Origin: Sediminicola luteus
GTDB lineage: Bacteria > Bacteroidota > Bacteroidia > Flavobacteriales > Flavobacteriaceae
DNA: 64,000 nucleotides
Assembly: GCF_002514735.1 (NCBI RefSeq)
Contig: NZ_NBWU01000001.1
Location: forward strand, 124,001-188,000
Direction: 5' to 3'
Shown here: one piece after another, positions 16,922 through 26,360 of the stretch
Position numbering within the stretch: position 1 is the first letter of the stretch
Layout: each line of letters begins with the position of its first letter
Translations under genes and position numbers: made by a program
The notes under the pieces: model-generated
Databases searched by the model: none
What the model was told of the DNA's origin: nothing
The model's input: only the letters and a program-made list of their open reading frames with translations

Positions 16922-18055
16922 TTATTTTGTCGCTGGGGTTTTGGCCCCACCATCGAAAACTTTCACCAACATTCCGGCATAAGCGCCAGATACGGGTTTA
17001 GAGACCAAAAGACTACCGTTGGGCACGTTTTTCAATACCACGGTTTTATCGGAAAAGAAAACCGGATCAACATCTATCAAATCCAAAATCGTATCACGCA
17101 CCACAAATACCTGATCGTTTTCCATTAAAAGGGAACGATTAACCTCAATGGCATCCGATTCGGCCTTGGCATTCAATCGGGCCTCGAGGTACATGCCTTC
17201 CTTCAAATCGGGATGGGACACCGAGATATAGGCCTTTATGGTCTGGGTGGCCTGATCTACACTACCGTTTACCCGAATAACCTTGCCTTCGTAGGTCTTG
17301 GTCTTATCGAGATTGGTCAAGCTTACGGTCTCCCCTACCCGCAGAAGATCACCATAGGTCTTACTGATGGCTACCTCCAGCTCGTAGGCACTGGTGTCTA
17401 TGAATTCACCCAGTTTTTGTCCTTGTCGGATGAGAGTGCCCTCGGTGACCAAGGCTTCGGTAAGAATACCGTTGAACGGGGCACGAATGGTATACTTGGC
17501 CAACCTTTGTTCGAGGTTTTTAACCCGGTAATAAGAGGTAAATACACCACGACCGGAAATAAAGAATTTTTCCTTGGAACTATCCATGGCCGGTAACTCT
17601 GGGGTTGTCTTCTCCATATCGAAACCATCGAGATAGGTTTGCCATTTGGTGTGCATCTCTGGGTAATCCAACTTTAGATCGGGCATAATGGAAGTGAGCA
17701 GATTGAACAGATCACTTTTAGATGACTGAACCGTGGCATAGTATTCAGCGGCCTGTATACCTACCAAGGTCTCTCCTTTGGCATAAGGCTGCCCGGTTCG
17801 GAAACGCTTACGCCTGGCCTCGAACACCCCTTGTACCTCGGAGAATAGCTCAACCCGTCTTTGGGCGACCAAGTTTCCATTGGCCGGGACCACAATAGGC
17901 ACGGTCCCATTTTGCACCTCTTGGGCAAAGACCGTTTTCACCACCTTCTGGGGTTTGGGCCTTTTGTTGGTCTTGCTGGCTACAATGGCCTTCATGCCAA
18001 AATAAGCCGCGATAATTATCAAAACTCCAAGTATGCCGAGTATCGTTTTTCTCAT
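16922..18055 (-). CDS. Efflux RND transporter periplasmic adaptor subunit (HlyD/AcrA family)
   Basis: A 377-residue membrane fusion protein. An N-terminal membrane anchor (TILGILGVLIIIAAYFGMKA) is followed by the barrel-sandwich hybrid start (VPIVVPANGNLVAQRRVELF), a helical hairpin around residues 90-180, the second lipoyl half (YTIRAPFNGILTEALVTEG), and the beta-barrel (LEVAISKTYGDLLRVGETV). It bridges the RND pump and the TolC channel in the periplasm. It is the first gene of the minus-strand operon; a -7 box lies at 18121-18128. The hairpin is fairly short compared with AcrA. Confidence 0.92.
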   Translation of the reverse strand: MRKTILGILGVLIIIAAYFGMKAIVASKTNKRPKPQKVVKTVFAQEVQNGTVPIVVPANGNLVAQRRVELFSEVQGVFEARRKRFRTGQPYAKGETLVGIQAAEYYATVQSSKSDLFNLLTSIMPDLKLDYPEMHTKWQTYLDGFDMEKTTPELPAMDSSKEKFFISGRGVFTSYYRVKNLEQRLAKYTIRAPFNGILTEALVTEGTLIRQGQKLGEFIDTSAYELEVAISKTYGDLLRVGETVSLTNLDKTKTYEGKVIRVNGSVDQATQTIKAYISVSHPDLKEGMYLEARLNAKAESDAIEVNRSLLMENDQVFVVRDTILDLIDVDPVFFSDKTVVLKNVPNGSLLVSKPVSGAYAGMLVKVFDGGAKTPATK

Positions 18056-18120
18056 AAGCAGGGTACCTTTTCAGGTCGAATAATTAACCATTTGCCACGT
18101 AGGCATGTTTTTAAGACGTA

Positions 18121-18128
18121 CAAAACTA
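18121..18128 (-). promoter_or_regulatory. -7 promoter element TAGTTTTG for the RND efflux operon
   Basis: The minus strand reads TAGTTTTG, a perfect TAnnTTTG box, 65 nt upstream of the adaptor start codon. No convincing -33 TTG was found at the usual spacing. Confidence 0.5.
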
Positions 18129-18200
18129 CTCCATAGTTTAATCGTGATTTGGGCCGTTTTGGTTAAAAAAATCATAAAATGTGTGCCTTTTACCCATTAA

Positions 18201-18224
18201 AAAAGGCGCCATTAGACGCCTTTT
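18201..18224 (-). terminator. Rho-independent terminator of the LRR gene
   Basis: Perfect 8-bp arms AAAAGGCG (18201-18208) and CGCCTTTT (18217-18224) enclose an 8-nt loop. Read on the minus strand the hairpin is followed by a run of T residues, 42 nt after the LRR stop codon. Confidence 0.8.
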
Positions 18225-18266
18225 CTACCTTACTTAACTAACTAAAACTATGAACAAATATGTTTT

Positions 18267-19139
18267 CTAATCATTTTCATCGTCATCATCGAATTTGGTA
18301 TCTGCCATACGGGTAGCGTCGAATTTCCTAAAATTAGGTCGCGAGTCCATATCGCTATCAAAGGCCAAAAAGGACCTTTCCTGCATGGCCTCGATTACCT
18401 TAAAGTCGGTAAAACCATTATTTTGAATCTGAAAAATCTCCAATTGGGCCAACTGATCAAAACTTTCGGGAATTTTTCCCGTGAATCCGTTATTGGACAA
18501 CACCAACTCTTTTAACTGGGTCAGTTGGCCCAAAGAGGTGGGTAACTCGCCCTTTAAACGGTTACCAAAAAGGCCAAGGACCTCTAGCTTATCAAGACTG
18601 CCTATGGCTTCGGGAATGGCCCCATCCAAGGCATTACTACTCAAATTGAGGATCCTTAGGTTTTCCAGTTGCCCCATGGATTCCGGAATACTTCCCTCCA
18701 AAACATTGTTAAAGGCCGTAAATTCTTCCAAGCTCCGCATATTCCCCATCTCCATGGGTATCGGACCTTGTAAACGGTTCATCTCCAACTTCAGGGTTAC
18801 CAAATTTTCCAGTTCGGTCAACTGTATGGGTATAGGCCCATCCAAAGTATTGAAACCCAAATTAAGGTAGGTCAAGTATTTTAACCTGCCTATGCTTTCC
18901 GGTATGTTGCCGATAAGATTGTTTCGGAACAAATCCAAGGCCACTACATGGCCATCTTTAACGGTAACCCCATGCCAGGTTTCTACGGCAGCTTCCAAAT
19001 TCCAAGGGGTATTCCAATGGGCACCACCTGCATGCTCATATACATCCAAAAGGGCCTTGCGCTCCTTAGAAGTAACTTTTGCCAAACAAACAGGGCAAAT
19101 CAGGAGCATGGCTATAAAGCTCAAAACAGCATTTTTCAT
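18267..19139 (-). CDS. Secreted leucine-rich repeat protein, plant-type repeats
   Basis: A 290-residue protein with an N-terminal signal (cut after CLA near residue 20), then an LRR N-terminal-like cap (KERKALLDVYEHAGGAHW...) and about seven 24-residue repeats at residues 66-240. Consecutive repeats read NNLIGNIPESIGRLKYL, NTLDGPIPIQLTELENL, NRLQGPIPMEMGNMRSL, and NALDGAIPEAIGSLDKL. The LxxNxLxGxIP pattern is that of plant receptor-type LRRs, which also occurs in secreted bacterial proteins. It ends with an acidic tail (DTKFDDDDEND). No sorting domain or anchor is visible, so it is probably periplasmic or exported. It is monocistronic with its own terminator. Binding partner unknown. Confidence 0.85.
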   Translation of the reverse strand: MKNAVLSFIAMLLICPVCLAKVTSKERKALLDVYEHAGGAHWNTPWNLEAAVETWHGVTVKDGHVVALDLFRNNLIGNIPESIGRLKYLTYLNLGFNTLDGPIPIQLTELENLVTLKLEMNRLQGPIPMEMGNMRSLEEFTAFNNVLEGSIPESMGQLENLRILNLSSNALDGAIPEAIGSLDKLEVLGLFGNRLKGELPTSLGQLTQLKELVLSNNGFTGKIPESFDQLAQLEIFQIQNNGFTDFKVIEAMQERSFLAFDSDMDSRPNFRKFDATRMADTKFDDDDEND

Positions 19140-19309
19140 CCGACTGGTGTTGGTTGCGTTTGTAGTTCTTACCCTACAAATCTCGGTTGATTATAGACTA
19201 AGTTCAAAATAAATCGATGAAATACCTAGCCGAATGGCAGTTTTGTTGTGAATGTCGCCAAAGTTGTGGTGTAAAACGGTTTTTACACAAACCCTTTATT
19301 TACAATGCC

Positions 19310-21217
19310 TTACGATTCCATCTCCAACGAGATTTCCTCCCATTGTTCCATGAGGTCGTTCAAGCTATCTTTTTTAGCTTGGTAATCGGGGAAAAAATCG
19401 GGATTGTTAATCAGACTATCGTACTCTTCGGCCAATCGTTTGTCCAACTTCGAAATCTCGTTTTCCAGTATGTTGATCTTTTTTTCTACCCCCGCCAATT
19501 TATTCTTGAGTGCCTTTTGTTTTTTCTGGCTGGCATAATCGAGGGCCGGTTTGGCGTCCTTGGTTTTGGAAGCTTGTGGGGCCGTGCTTTTTTCTACCTC
19601 CCGCATATCGGCCGCTTGCCGCTGTTCCAAATAAAAGTCTATATCACCCAGGTACTCCTTGATCTTTTTGTCGCGGAATTCGAATACCCGATTGGTAAGC
19701 CCCTGCAAAAAATCGCGATCGTGCGATACGATGATCAAAGTACCCTCAAATTTAGCCAAGGCTTCTTTTAACACGTTTTTCGAACGGATATCGAGGTGGT
19801 TGGTAGGCTCATCCATTATCAGCACATTAAAGGGTTGTAGCATAAGTTTGGCCAAGGCCAAGCGATTGCGCTCGCCCCCCGATAGTACTTTGACAAACTT
19901 ATCGACATCTTCGCCCTGAAACAGAAAAGAACCCAATATATCGCGCACTTGGGCCCGATTGCCCTCATTGGCGGCATCGATCATAGTATCGAGAATGGTC
20001 TTGTTGCCATCGAGGTATTCCGCCTGGTTTTGGGCAAAATAACCGATCTGTACATTGTGCCCCAGTTTTAAATGGCCGGTACCCTCGATATCGCCAACGA
20101 TAACCTTGGCCAAGGTCGATTTTCCTTGTCCGTTCTGGCCCACAAAGGCAGTTTTGGTGCCGCGTTCCACCATAAGGTCCACGCCCCGTAATACTTCTTT
20201 TTCGCCATAACTTTTGGCCAGGTTCTCGGCCTCAATGACCACCTTACCCGGATTTACCGAAACCGGAAAACGCAGTTTCATGACACTGGTATCTTCGGCA
20301 TCTACCTCTATGCGCTCTATCTTATCGAGCTTTTTGATCAACGATTGGGCCATGGAAGCCTTGGTGGCCTTGGCCCGGAATTTCTCGATCAATTTTTCGG
20401 TCTGTTGGATCTGCTTTTCTTGGTTCTTTTGGGCATTTTGCTGTAATTCACGCATCTCGGCCCGTAACTCCAAAAATTGGGAATAGGGTTTGTTATAATC
20501 GTAAATACGTCCCAAACTGATCTCTATGGTGCGGTTGGTGACATTGTCAAGGAACATTTTATCGTGCGACACCAAAACTACGGCACCTGGATAGGATTTC
20601 AGGAAGTGCTCCAACCAAATGATCGATTCGATATCGAGGTGGTTGGTAGGCTCATCGAGCAAAAGGATATCGTTTTTTTGCAACAACAGTTTAGCCAATT
20701 CGATACGCATACGCCAACCCCCGGAGAAGATGTCGGTCTGCCGATCGAAATCTTCACGGCTAAAACCAAGTCCTTGTAAGATCTTTTCGGTATCGCCTTG
20801 GTAATTGTATCCACCCAAAATCTCGTAACGATGGGTTACCTCATTCAGGTCTACCATCAATTGGTTATAGCCTTCACTTTCGTAATCGGTGCGCTCGGCC
20901 AATTGTTGATTGATATGCTCTAGATCGGCCTCTAATTTTTTGATTTCGGTAAAGGCCATATAGGCCTCTTGTAATACCGTACGCCCAAACTCAAAATCGA
21001 GATCTTGGCGCAAAAACCCGATCTGCACCTCTTTATCCATGGCCATACTGCCACCGTCCGAGGGAATATCGCCGGCCAATACCTTTAGTAAGGTCGATTT
21101 ACCGGCTCCATTCTTACCGATAAGGCCCACCCGGTCGCCCGCATTGAGACGAAAGGAGATTTCGTTGAACAAATATTCGCCGGAAAAGGATACCGAAAGC
21201 TTATGTACGTTGAGCAT
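19310..21217 (-). CDS. ABC-F family ATP-binding cassette protein
   Basis: A 635-residue soluble protein with two ATPase cassettes and no membrane segments. Walker A motifs are GKNGAGKST (first) and GQNGQGKST (second). Signatures are FSGGWRMRIELA and LSGGERNRLALA, each followed by LLLDEPTNHLD or LIMDEPTNHLD. A charged linker joins the domains (residues about 235-310, rich in Lys, Glu and Gln), as in ABC-F translation factors. The C-terminal coiled coil (KALKNKLAGVEKKINILENE) is also typical of the Uup/EttA group. ABC-F proteins bind the ribosome E site and relieve stalling or antibiotic block; the subgroup cannot be decided by eye. It is divergent from the DUF983 gene. Confidence 0.93.
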   Translation of the reverse strand: MLNVHKLSVSFSGEYLFNEISFRLNAGDRVGLIGKNGAGKSTLLKVLAGDIPSDGGSMAMDKEVQIGFLRQDLDFEFGRTVLQEAYMAFTEIKKLEADLEHINQQLAERTDYESEGYNQLMVDLNEVTHRYEILGGYNYQGDTEKILQGLGFSREDFDRQTDIFSGGWRMRIELAKLLLQKNDILLLDEPTNHLDIESIIWLEHFLKSYPGAVVLVSHDKMFLDNVTNRTIEISLGRIYDYNKPYSQFLELRAEMRELQQNAQKNQEKQIQQTEKLIEKFRAKATKASMAQSLIKKLDKIERIEVDAEDTSVMKLRFPVSVNPGKVVIEAENLAKSYGEKEVLRGVDLMVERGTKTAFVGQNGQGKSTLAKVIVGDIEGTGHLKLGHNVQIGYFAQNQAEYLDGNKTILDTMIDAANEGNRAQVRDILGSFLFQGEDVDKFVKVLSGGERNRLALAKLMLQPFNVLIMDEPTNHLDIRSKNVLKEALAKFEGTLIIVSHDRDFLQGLTNRVFEFRDKKIKEYLGDIDFYLEQRQAADMREVEKSTAPQASKTKDAKPALDYASQKKQKALKNKLAGVEKKINILENEISKLDKRLAEEYDSLINNPDFFPDYQAKKDSLNDLMEQWEEISLEMES

Positions 21218-21257
21218 CTTATGTAATAAAGGTTACCGTTCGGCCTTGGCAATTGTG

Positions 21258-21265
21258 TATTTTTG
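21258..21265 (+). promoter_or_regulatory. -7 promoter element TATTTTTG upstream of the DUF983 gene
   Basis: A perfect TAnnTTTG box 15 nt before ATG 21281. The short leader supports 21281 rather than 21263, since an ATG at 21263 would fall inside the promoter box. Confidence 0.55.
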
Positions 21266-21280
21266 CCAAAAGCTTTGCAA

Positions 21281-21664
21281 ATGTTAAAAAAAGGAAACAA
21301 ACTCTACAGTATTTTAACAGGTTCTTGCCCCAAATGCCATGGCGAAAGTATGTACGTAGACAAGAACCCCTACAATCTGGGCAAAGTGTTTAGCATGCAC
21401 GAACGTTGTTCGCAATGCGACACCAAATATAAGATAGAGCCTTCCTTTTTCTATGGCGCCATGTATGTGAGTTACGGCTTGGGGATTGCCTTTGCCGTGG
21501 CTGCTTTTGTAATCAGTCGTTTGTTTTTGGGCTTGGGACTTATGACCTCCTTTTTTACGATAATAGGCACCTTAGTCTTTTTTATGCCCGTGATCATGCG
21601 GTTGAGCCGTAATATTTGGATCAACTTTTTTATTAAGTATGAAAGGAGCTCCTCAGAAAATTGA
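21281..21664 (+). CDS. DUF983 domain-containing membrane protein
   Basis: A 127-residue protein with an N-terminal zinc-ribbon-like pair (CPKCHGES and, 27 residues later, CSQCDTKYKIEPSFFYGAMY) followed by two membrane helices (residues about 65-85 and 91-111). This layout is that of DUF983 proteins, some of which in other bacteria sit near cytochrome oxidase genes; function is unknown. The ATG at 21281 gives the common MLKKGNKLYSIL start; the ATG at 21263 overlaps the promoter box. The ABC-F gene is divergent. Confidence 0.85.
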   Translation: MLKKGNKLYSILTGSCPKCHGESMYVDKNPYNLGKVFSMHERCSQCDTKYKIEPSFFYGAMYVSYGLGIAFAVAAFVISRLFLGLGLMTSFFTIIGTLVFFMPVIMRLSRNIWINFFIKYERSSSEN

Positions 21665-21885
21665 AGTTAAAGGGTAAATGCTGTCTGGCTGAATAATAAA
21701 CCACCGGACAAAGCTTTTCTTTTTACGCTTGGAAATGTTCATTCATGTCTATTTCGCATGAACATCCGTCATTTTCAAGTTATTTACTATCTGATTTATT
21801 CTTCGCTACTCGACAAAAAAAAGCAAAAACCTTAAATTGGCATTTAATCAATACTAGTTTCAATTCAACCAACATCATTTTTTTA

Positions 21886-22500
21886 ATGAAAAGAATCGTT
21901 GCCCTTTTAATTGGAGTAGTTTTTACCCAATTGAATATAAATGCCCAAAACAGGGAAGCTAGACTTTACTTGAAAAACGGAGACACCATACAAGGATTCG
22001 CAAAAATTCTTTCCTCTGAAAAGGTAAAGTTCAAACACAACCTCAAAGGGAAGAAAGTTATTTATGATTCGAATTCATTGATTAAGCTTGAACTAGAGAA
22101 TAATGAAAGGAAAAGCTTCACAACATACAGCTATAAACAATACCCACAAGGTATAAAGGCTGTTTTCATGGAACCTATAGTTTTAGGAAGAATGTGCCTG
22201 TATCTACAAAAAATTTCAGTAAGTGGCGGAAGTATTTTCACCAATAACCAAAGTGCGGGAACCTTGGGAATGGACGCCAAAATCCTTTATAAGTATTACG
22301 TGTGTCGCGATGATAGTTTTATGGTTTTTGAAATCACAAACCACGGATCTGTATTTAATGGGAATTTTGTAAAAAAAGCTAAGGAACATTTTAATGATTG
22401 CCCAACACTAATAGAGAAAATAGAATCTAAAGAATTTAAGCGTGGTGATATCGGTGACGTAGTGCGATATTACAATGAAACCTGTGGACTGATCGAGTAG
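21886..22500 (+). CDS. Secreted hypothetical protein
   Basis: A 204-residue protein of no recognised family. ATG 21886 gives a signal peptide (MKRIVALLIGVVFTQLNINAQ, cut after NAQ). The frame is open upstream to 21745, but that part is AT-rich and reads like untranslated leader. The mature protein begins REARLYLKNGDTIQGFAKIL, a small beta-rich start common in secreted Bacteroidota proteins, with KGKKVIYDSNSLIKLEL next. It has three or four cysteines (CLYL, YVCRDD, DCPT, ETCGL). The codon usage is more AT-rich than neighbours, so it may be acquired. The 221 bases before it hold no gene that I can see. Confidence 0.6.
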   Translation: MKRIVALLIGVVFTQLNINAQNREARLYLKNGDTIQGFAKILSSEKVKFKHNLKGKKVIYDSNSLIKLELENNERKSFTTYSYKQYPQGIKAVFMEPIVLGRMCLYLQKISVSGGSIFTNNQSAGTLGMDAKILYKYYVCRDDSFMVFEITNHGSVFNGNFVKKAKEHFNDCPTLIEKIESKEFKRGDIGDVVRYYNETCGLIE

Positions 22501-22555
22501 GATATTTAAACTAAATCCAAGCCCTTTTATTATAAATATCACCCACTAATCATCC

Positions 22556-23605
22556 CTACGAATACTTCCCCTCAAACCGTTTGATATCTATCTCCGGGTC
22601 TAAATCGGCACCATTTTCTATATGGTCGAGCAATTGCTGCGCACAATAGGGCGCATTCATAACCCCCCTGGAGCCCATACCGTTCAACATGAATATATTT
22701 TGATGTTTCGGGTGCCTACCCACCAATGGTCTTCTGTCGGTTACCGTTGGGCGAATCCCGGCCTTGTGTCCCAGCACTTCATAGGGGCGTTCTAGAAAAC
22801 CTTCCAGTTTTTCGAGGAGTTCAGCCTTGGCCTCGGCCGTTGGGGTATTGGTCTTGTCTTTCCATTTGTAGGTAGCCCCCAAGGTATAGGTATCACCTCC
22901 GGTGGGAATGATAAATGCGGCCGATTTTATGACTTTATCGATGGCCAAACCCGGGATTCGGATATGTAATACCTCCCCTTTGGTCCCGTTTAGGGGCAAA
23001 TACTGGAACAGCGGATCGTTTTTAAGTCCGAAACCCATAGCCAAAACAAGCTTTTTGGCTACTATGCCATTATAGACCACATAATCATCGTGCATTTCTA
23101 GCTGGAAGGCATCGAAATCGGTTTGTAGATAACTTTGCTTGGCCTTTAAATGCCGCGTATAGGTTTTTAGCAAATGGGCCACGTCTACACGGCCGGTTTG
23201 CCAAACCTCGCCAAAGCCCAAGGGGGCGGCGATTCCTTCGTAGGTATTCGTGTGCAATTTGGGGTTCATAAACAAATCGCGGCCGGGTTTGTCGGTAGCT
23301 TCGAACCAACCGTTTTGTTCTTCTATGGAATGAAAAATGCGATAGACGGCCAGCTTATGGTCAAAGGTCTCCCCAAGATCTTGCTCTAAACGGGCATAGA
23401 AAGGCATGGCATAATCCAATAGTTCTTTGGCCTTCCAGGCCAAGGTAAAGCGTTTTAATATTACCGGATTGTACATACCCCCGGCCACCACCGATGACGT
23501 CTGTGAACGGTTGTCGAGCAAGGTAAAACTATGGCCGTTTTCTTCTAAATGACGGGCAAAAGCCATACCTGAAAGTCCGGCACCTATGATGAGATAATCT
23601 TGCAT
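22556..23605 (-). CDS. FAD-dependent oxidoreductase (DAO family)
   Basis: A 349-residue flavoprotein. The N-terminal dinucleotide-binding motif is YLIIGAGLSGMAFARHLEE, followed by an acidic end of strand two (FTLLDNR). Late motifs are GTKGEVLHIRIPG, AAFIIPTGGDTYTLGATYKWKD, and HKAGIRPTVTDRRPLVG with a C-terminal GMGSRGVMNAPYCAQQLLDHI, which matches D-amino-acid-oxidase or glycine-oxidase type enzymes. The substrate is not evident. The start at 23605 (MQDYLIIGAG) was chosen over 23623 because only two residues then precede the first beta strand. It runs convergent to the secreted hypothetical. Confidence 0.85.
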   Translation of the reverse strand: MQDYLIIGAGLSGMAFARHLEENGHSFTLLDNRSQTSSVVAGGMYNPVILKRFTLAWKAKELLDYAMPFYARLEQDLGETFDHKLAVYRIFHSIEEQNGWFEATDKPGRDLFMNPKLHTNTYEGIAAPLGFGEVWQTGRVDVAHLLKTYTRHLKAKQSYLQTDFDAFQLEMHDDYVVYNGIVAKKLVLAMGFGLKNDPLFQYLPLNGTKGEVLHIRIPGLAIDKVIKSAAFIIPTGGDTYTLGATYKWKDKTNTPTAEAKAELLEKLEGFLERPYEVLGHKAGIRPTVTDRRPLVGRHPKHQNIFMLNGMGSRGVMNAPYCAQQLLDHIENGADLDPEIDIKRFEGKYS

Positions 23606-23762
23606 AGGACAAAGGTAGATCAATACTCTAATTTGAAAATGGTTGGATTTGAGAATTTGAAGAATAGGCCGTTATTATTACCCCCTTTGTATTTCCCCCT
23701 AGGGGGAATTATTAACTCTATAAACGCGAAAAATTAATCCTATTGGGGCGATATAAAACAAA

Positions 23763-23789
23763 AACGCCCTCCGGAAACCGGAAGGCGTT
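23763..23789 (-). terminator. Rho-independent terminator of the gldKLMN operon
   Basis: Arms AACGCCCTCCGG (23763-23774) and CCGGAAGGCGTT (23778-23789) pair with one mismatch around an AAA loop. On the minus strand a T-rich tract follows. It lies 27 nt after the gldN stop. Confidence 0.8.
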
Positions 23790-23815
23790 GTTTGGTAATG
23801 AATTGGAAAGTTTTT

Positions 23816-24724
23816 CTAGTAGCTCCACATATCCTGCTCGCGATCGCGGATGGTCTCCTTGATCCTGTCGGCTTCCAAAAGCTGGAACAGGGAATTGTCG
23901 GCTATATAATCTCTGATACTACGGTCTCCGTGTACGTTGTCTTCTTTATAGATCACGGCATTGAACCTTCTTGCATTCAACAACATATCGAAAGATATGG
24001 GTTGTGCCGAATTCTGGTTATTGAAGACCTTGGCTTCGTGTAAGATCTGTCTGGCACTTGGGAACCAAACCCAGAACAGTTCTACTTTAGCGTCGCCCGG
24101 ATCCATACTTTCATCGTCGATGAAGTTTACATCGGGGGCCACGGGGGCAATACCCAACAAACGGTATTTTAACTCGCCCAATCGCTTGTCGAAATACCAC
24201 ATACCTTTAATGCGATATTCTTCTATATCGGCCGCGGAAAGATCCCTACGGTTGATATATTCTGGAGAAATCTCTTCCCCGGCATTGAGCTGTTCGTAAC
24301 CGTAGTCGGTGGTATCTACCTTTTGCAATGTAGCGGTAAGATCTTCGAATTTACGCTTTTCGGTAAAGTACGAATCTACATAAACGTCGGTCAATTTTCC
24401 GTTCTTGATGTTCTTTAAAAGTACATCGTAAAGCGAACGTCTATCAGAGCCGATATTTACGGTATCGGTTGGGTAATAGAGTGGAAAATTCACACGCTCG
24501 TCCAAATCGATCACTTCCCAAGTGGTCTTGGCCCACATGATGTCGCGATCGTCTACATAGCTATACGGTAAGGGTACGTCGTTGTCCTTGGCCAACTGGG
24601 CCTCGGTCTTTTTACCGATCTCTTCCGGTTTCTTGGCGTTCAAGATATTGGCCTGGGCCAAACCGGCGGCCGGCATAAGGGCCAACGCACCAACGATCAT
24701 TAGGTTCTTCCAATTCATGTTCAT
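23816..24724 (-). CDS. gldN: Gliding motility / type IX secretion protein GldN (PorN)
   Basis: A 302-residue periplasmic protein with a signal peptide (cut after GLAQ, residue 24). GldN forms, with GldK, the ring under the outer membrane in the type IX secretion system and contacts the GldLM motor. Sequence landmarks are YSYVDDRDIMWAKTTWEVIDLDERVNFPLYYPT, IKGMWYFDKRLGELKYRLLGIAPV, and VELFWVWFPSARQIL, which are characteristic of GldN. It is the last gene of gldKLMN, 12 nt after gldM, and is followed by a terminator. Confidence 0.95.
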   Translation of the reverse strand: MNMNWKNLMIVGALALMPAAGLAQANILNAKKPEEIGKKTEAQLAKDNDVPLPYSYVDDRDIMWAKTTWEVIDLDERVNFPLYYPTDTVNIGSDRRSLYDVLLKNIKNGKLTDVYVDSYFTEKRKFEDLTATLQKVDTTDYGYEQLNAGEEISPEYINRRDLSAADIEEYRIKGMWYFDKRLGELKYRLLGIAPVAPDVNFIDDESMDPGDAKVELFWVWFPSARQILHEAKVFNNQNSAQPISFDMLLNARRFNAVIYKEDNVHGDRSIRDYIADNSLFQLLEADRIKETIRDREQDMWSY

Positions 24725-24736
24725 TGTATTCTGTTA

Positions 24737-26311
24737 TTAGTTTGTAAGCTCGATAACCACAGGGCTAACCTTCTTTAACTTGTAGCTCTTGTTGTTGGTT
24801 ATATAGGCTTGGATATCGAAAATCTGTACGGCATCTCCCCTTCTGGCCCTTTTTAAGGCAGACTTGGCACGACCGTCCAATTTGTTTCCTTTTACACTAA
24901 CGGTAGGCTGACCAGGAACTTTGAACTTAAATCCGCCAACGGCAAGGTTCAAGTCAAAATCGAAGTCTTCCAACATGGCACCGATGGTAGAGATCTCCAA
25001 GTTTTTCCTTGGCATCTTGGCACTACCGGTCTCACCACGAATGGCTCCGGATGGTCGTGGAATATCCTTGATCCTGAATTCTGATTTAGATGATACGGTT
25101 TGCCCATCTGGCAATTTACCGGAAGCAGTAATGGTCACAGTCCTTCCCTTTCCAGGGTTCATTATATACTTGCTTCCACTTCTACGATCTAAACCAGGGG
25201 CCGAAGCGGTCACCGCATTGTCAGGGATTCCAGGAATAGAGATAGACATAGGGTTGGCCACACCTCGGTAAACCACATTCATCTTATCGGCAGCGATCAA
25301 GGCCGCGTTAGGCTTGGTAATGGTGGCAAAGGTTTGCTTTACCGGTACTTCGGTACGCTCGCCATCTTGCATAAAGACCAAGGTTCCTTCGATTTGGTGA
25401 TCACCAGGATTACCGGCACCAACGGTCAAACGCACTTTACCATCTTCGATTACGAAATCTTTACCTTCTTGAAGTTTTCTTCCGTCTAAGGTCAAGTTAA
25501 CTTCGTTAGGACGGGTAGAGGCATCTTTACGACCCAATACGATACTACCTGCAAAAGATTCACCAGAATAGAAGGCTGACTTGTCTTGCTCTAACAAGGT
25601 AGTATAGTTGGTCATTGAAACCTCAGAACTCAACTGACCTTGTAACATAGCCTGCAAAGCGTCGTTTTCGGTAGCTTTGATATCGGCCTGCAATTGGGTT
25701 AGCTTGGTTAAGGAAGCTACCATTGGGAAACCTTCATAGTTGTAGTTCAACCAATCTTGTTTGGTACCATCCCTCTTTTCTACCTTACCGTTTTCGTCTC
25801 CGGTCTCGAAGCGGGCATTAACAGATGCAACCACATCTTCCATACCTTTTTTGCTCTTCAAGATACCCGCGACCGCATCACGATAGTTTCCTACACGATC
25901 TAAGAATTCTTGTCCTTCAGGCTTCAAATTGTCGCCTTGGAAAAATTTTTGATCCAAGAACTCAGACTTATCCATTACTACATAATCCTTAGGGTCTTCA
26001 AGACCTTCAGTCATTTGGGTCTTTAACCCTTCTAAGTAGTTATAGTACTCTGCCGAGATCTCTTTGATTTTCTTGGCGTCTTGGTAAAGACCTCCGAATT
26101 TTTCGGCATTCTCTCCGGCTTTGGTCTCCAAACCACTTAGGAACGCTAGGTTACCTTCGGTGGTCTTGGCATTGGAAGCCTCGAGTTTTTCGTTCATAAG
26201 TCCAAAAGCGGCCAACACTTCCTTACTCATATTCAAGGCCAACATGGCGATGAATATCAAGTACATTAGGTTGATCATCTTCTGACGTGGTGATAATTTT
26301 CCTCCTGCCAT
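24737..26311 (-). CDS. gldM: Gliding motility / type IX secretion motor protein GldM (PorM)
   Basis: A 524-residue inner-membrane anchored protein. One TM helix lies near residues 12-30 (MINLMYLIFIAMLALNM), followed by a long periplasmic region of helical domain D1 (to about 220) and beta-rich domains D2-D4 (residues 225-524). GldM dimers insert into the GldL ring and convert proton flow into movement of the GldKN ring. Only the canonical N-terminal MAGGKLSPRQKMINLMY is needed for identification. It is 49 nt downstream of gldL and 12 nt upstream of gldN. Confidence 0.96.
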   Translation of the reverse strand: MAGGKLSPRQKMINLMYLIFIAMLALNMSKEVLAAFGLMNEKLEASNAKTTEGNLAFLSGLETKAGENAEKFGGLYQDAKKIKEISAEYYNYLEGLKTQMTEGLEDPKDYVVMDKSEFLDQKFFQGDNLKPEGQEFLDRVGNYRDAVAGILKSKKGMEDVVASVNARFETGDENGKVEKRDGTKQDWLNYNYEGFPMVASLTKLTQLQADIKATENDALQAMLQGQLSSEVSMTNYTTLLEQDKSAFYSGESFAGSIVLGRKDASTRPNEVNLTLDGRKLQEGKDFVIEDGKVRLTVGAGNPGDHQIEGTLVFMQDGERTEVPVKQTFATITKPNAALIAADKMNVVYRGVANPMSISIPGIPDNAVTASAPGLDRRSGSKYIMNPGKGRTVTITASGKLPDGQTVSSKSEFRIKDIPRPSGAIRGETGSAKMPRKNLEISTIGAMLEDFDFDLNLAVGGFKFKVPGQPTVSVKGNKLDGRAKSALKRARRGDAVQIFDIQAYITNNKSYKLKKVSPVVIELTN

Positions 26312-26360
26312 TTTTACTAATTTGTTTTAATGATTTGGGGTTACTGCTCCGTAAAGCAAA

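Noticed and set aside
19217-19771. 184-residue plus-strand frame overlapping the ABC-F gene end
   Set aside because: It overlaps the strongly supported ABC-F gene in antisense and its sequence is rich in Phe, Leu and Gln, typical of antisense frames.
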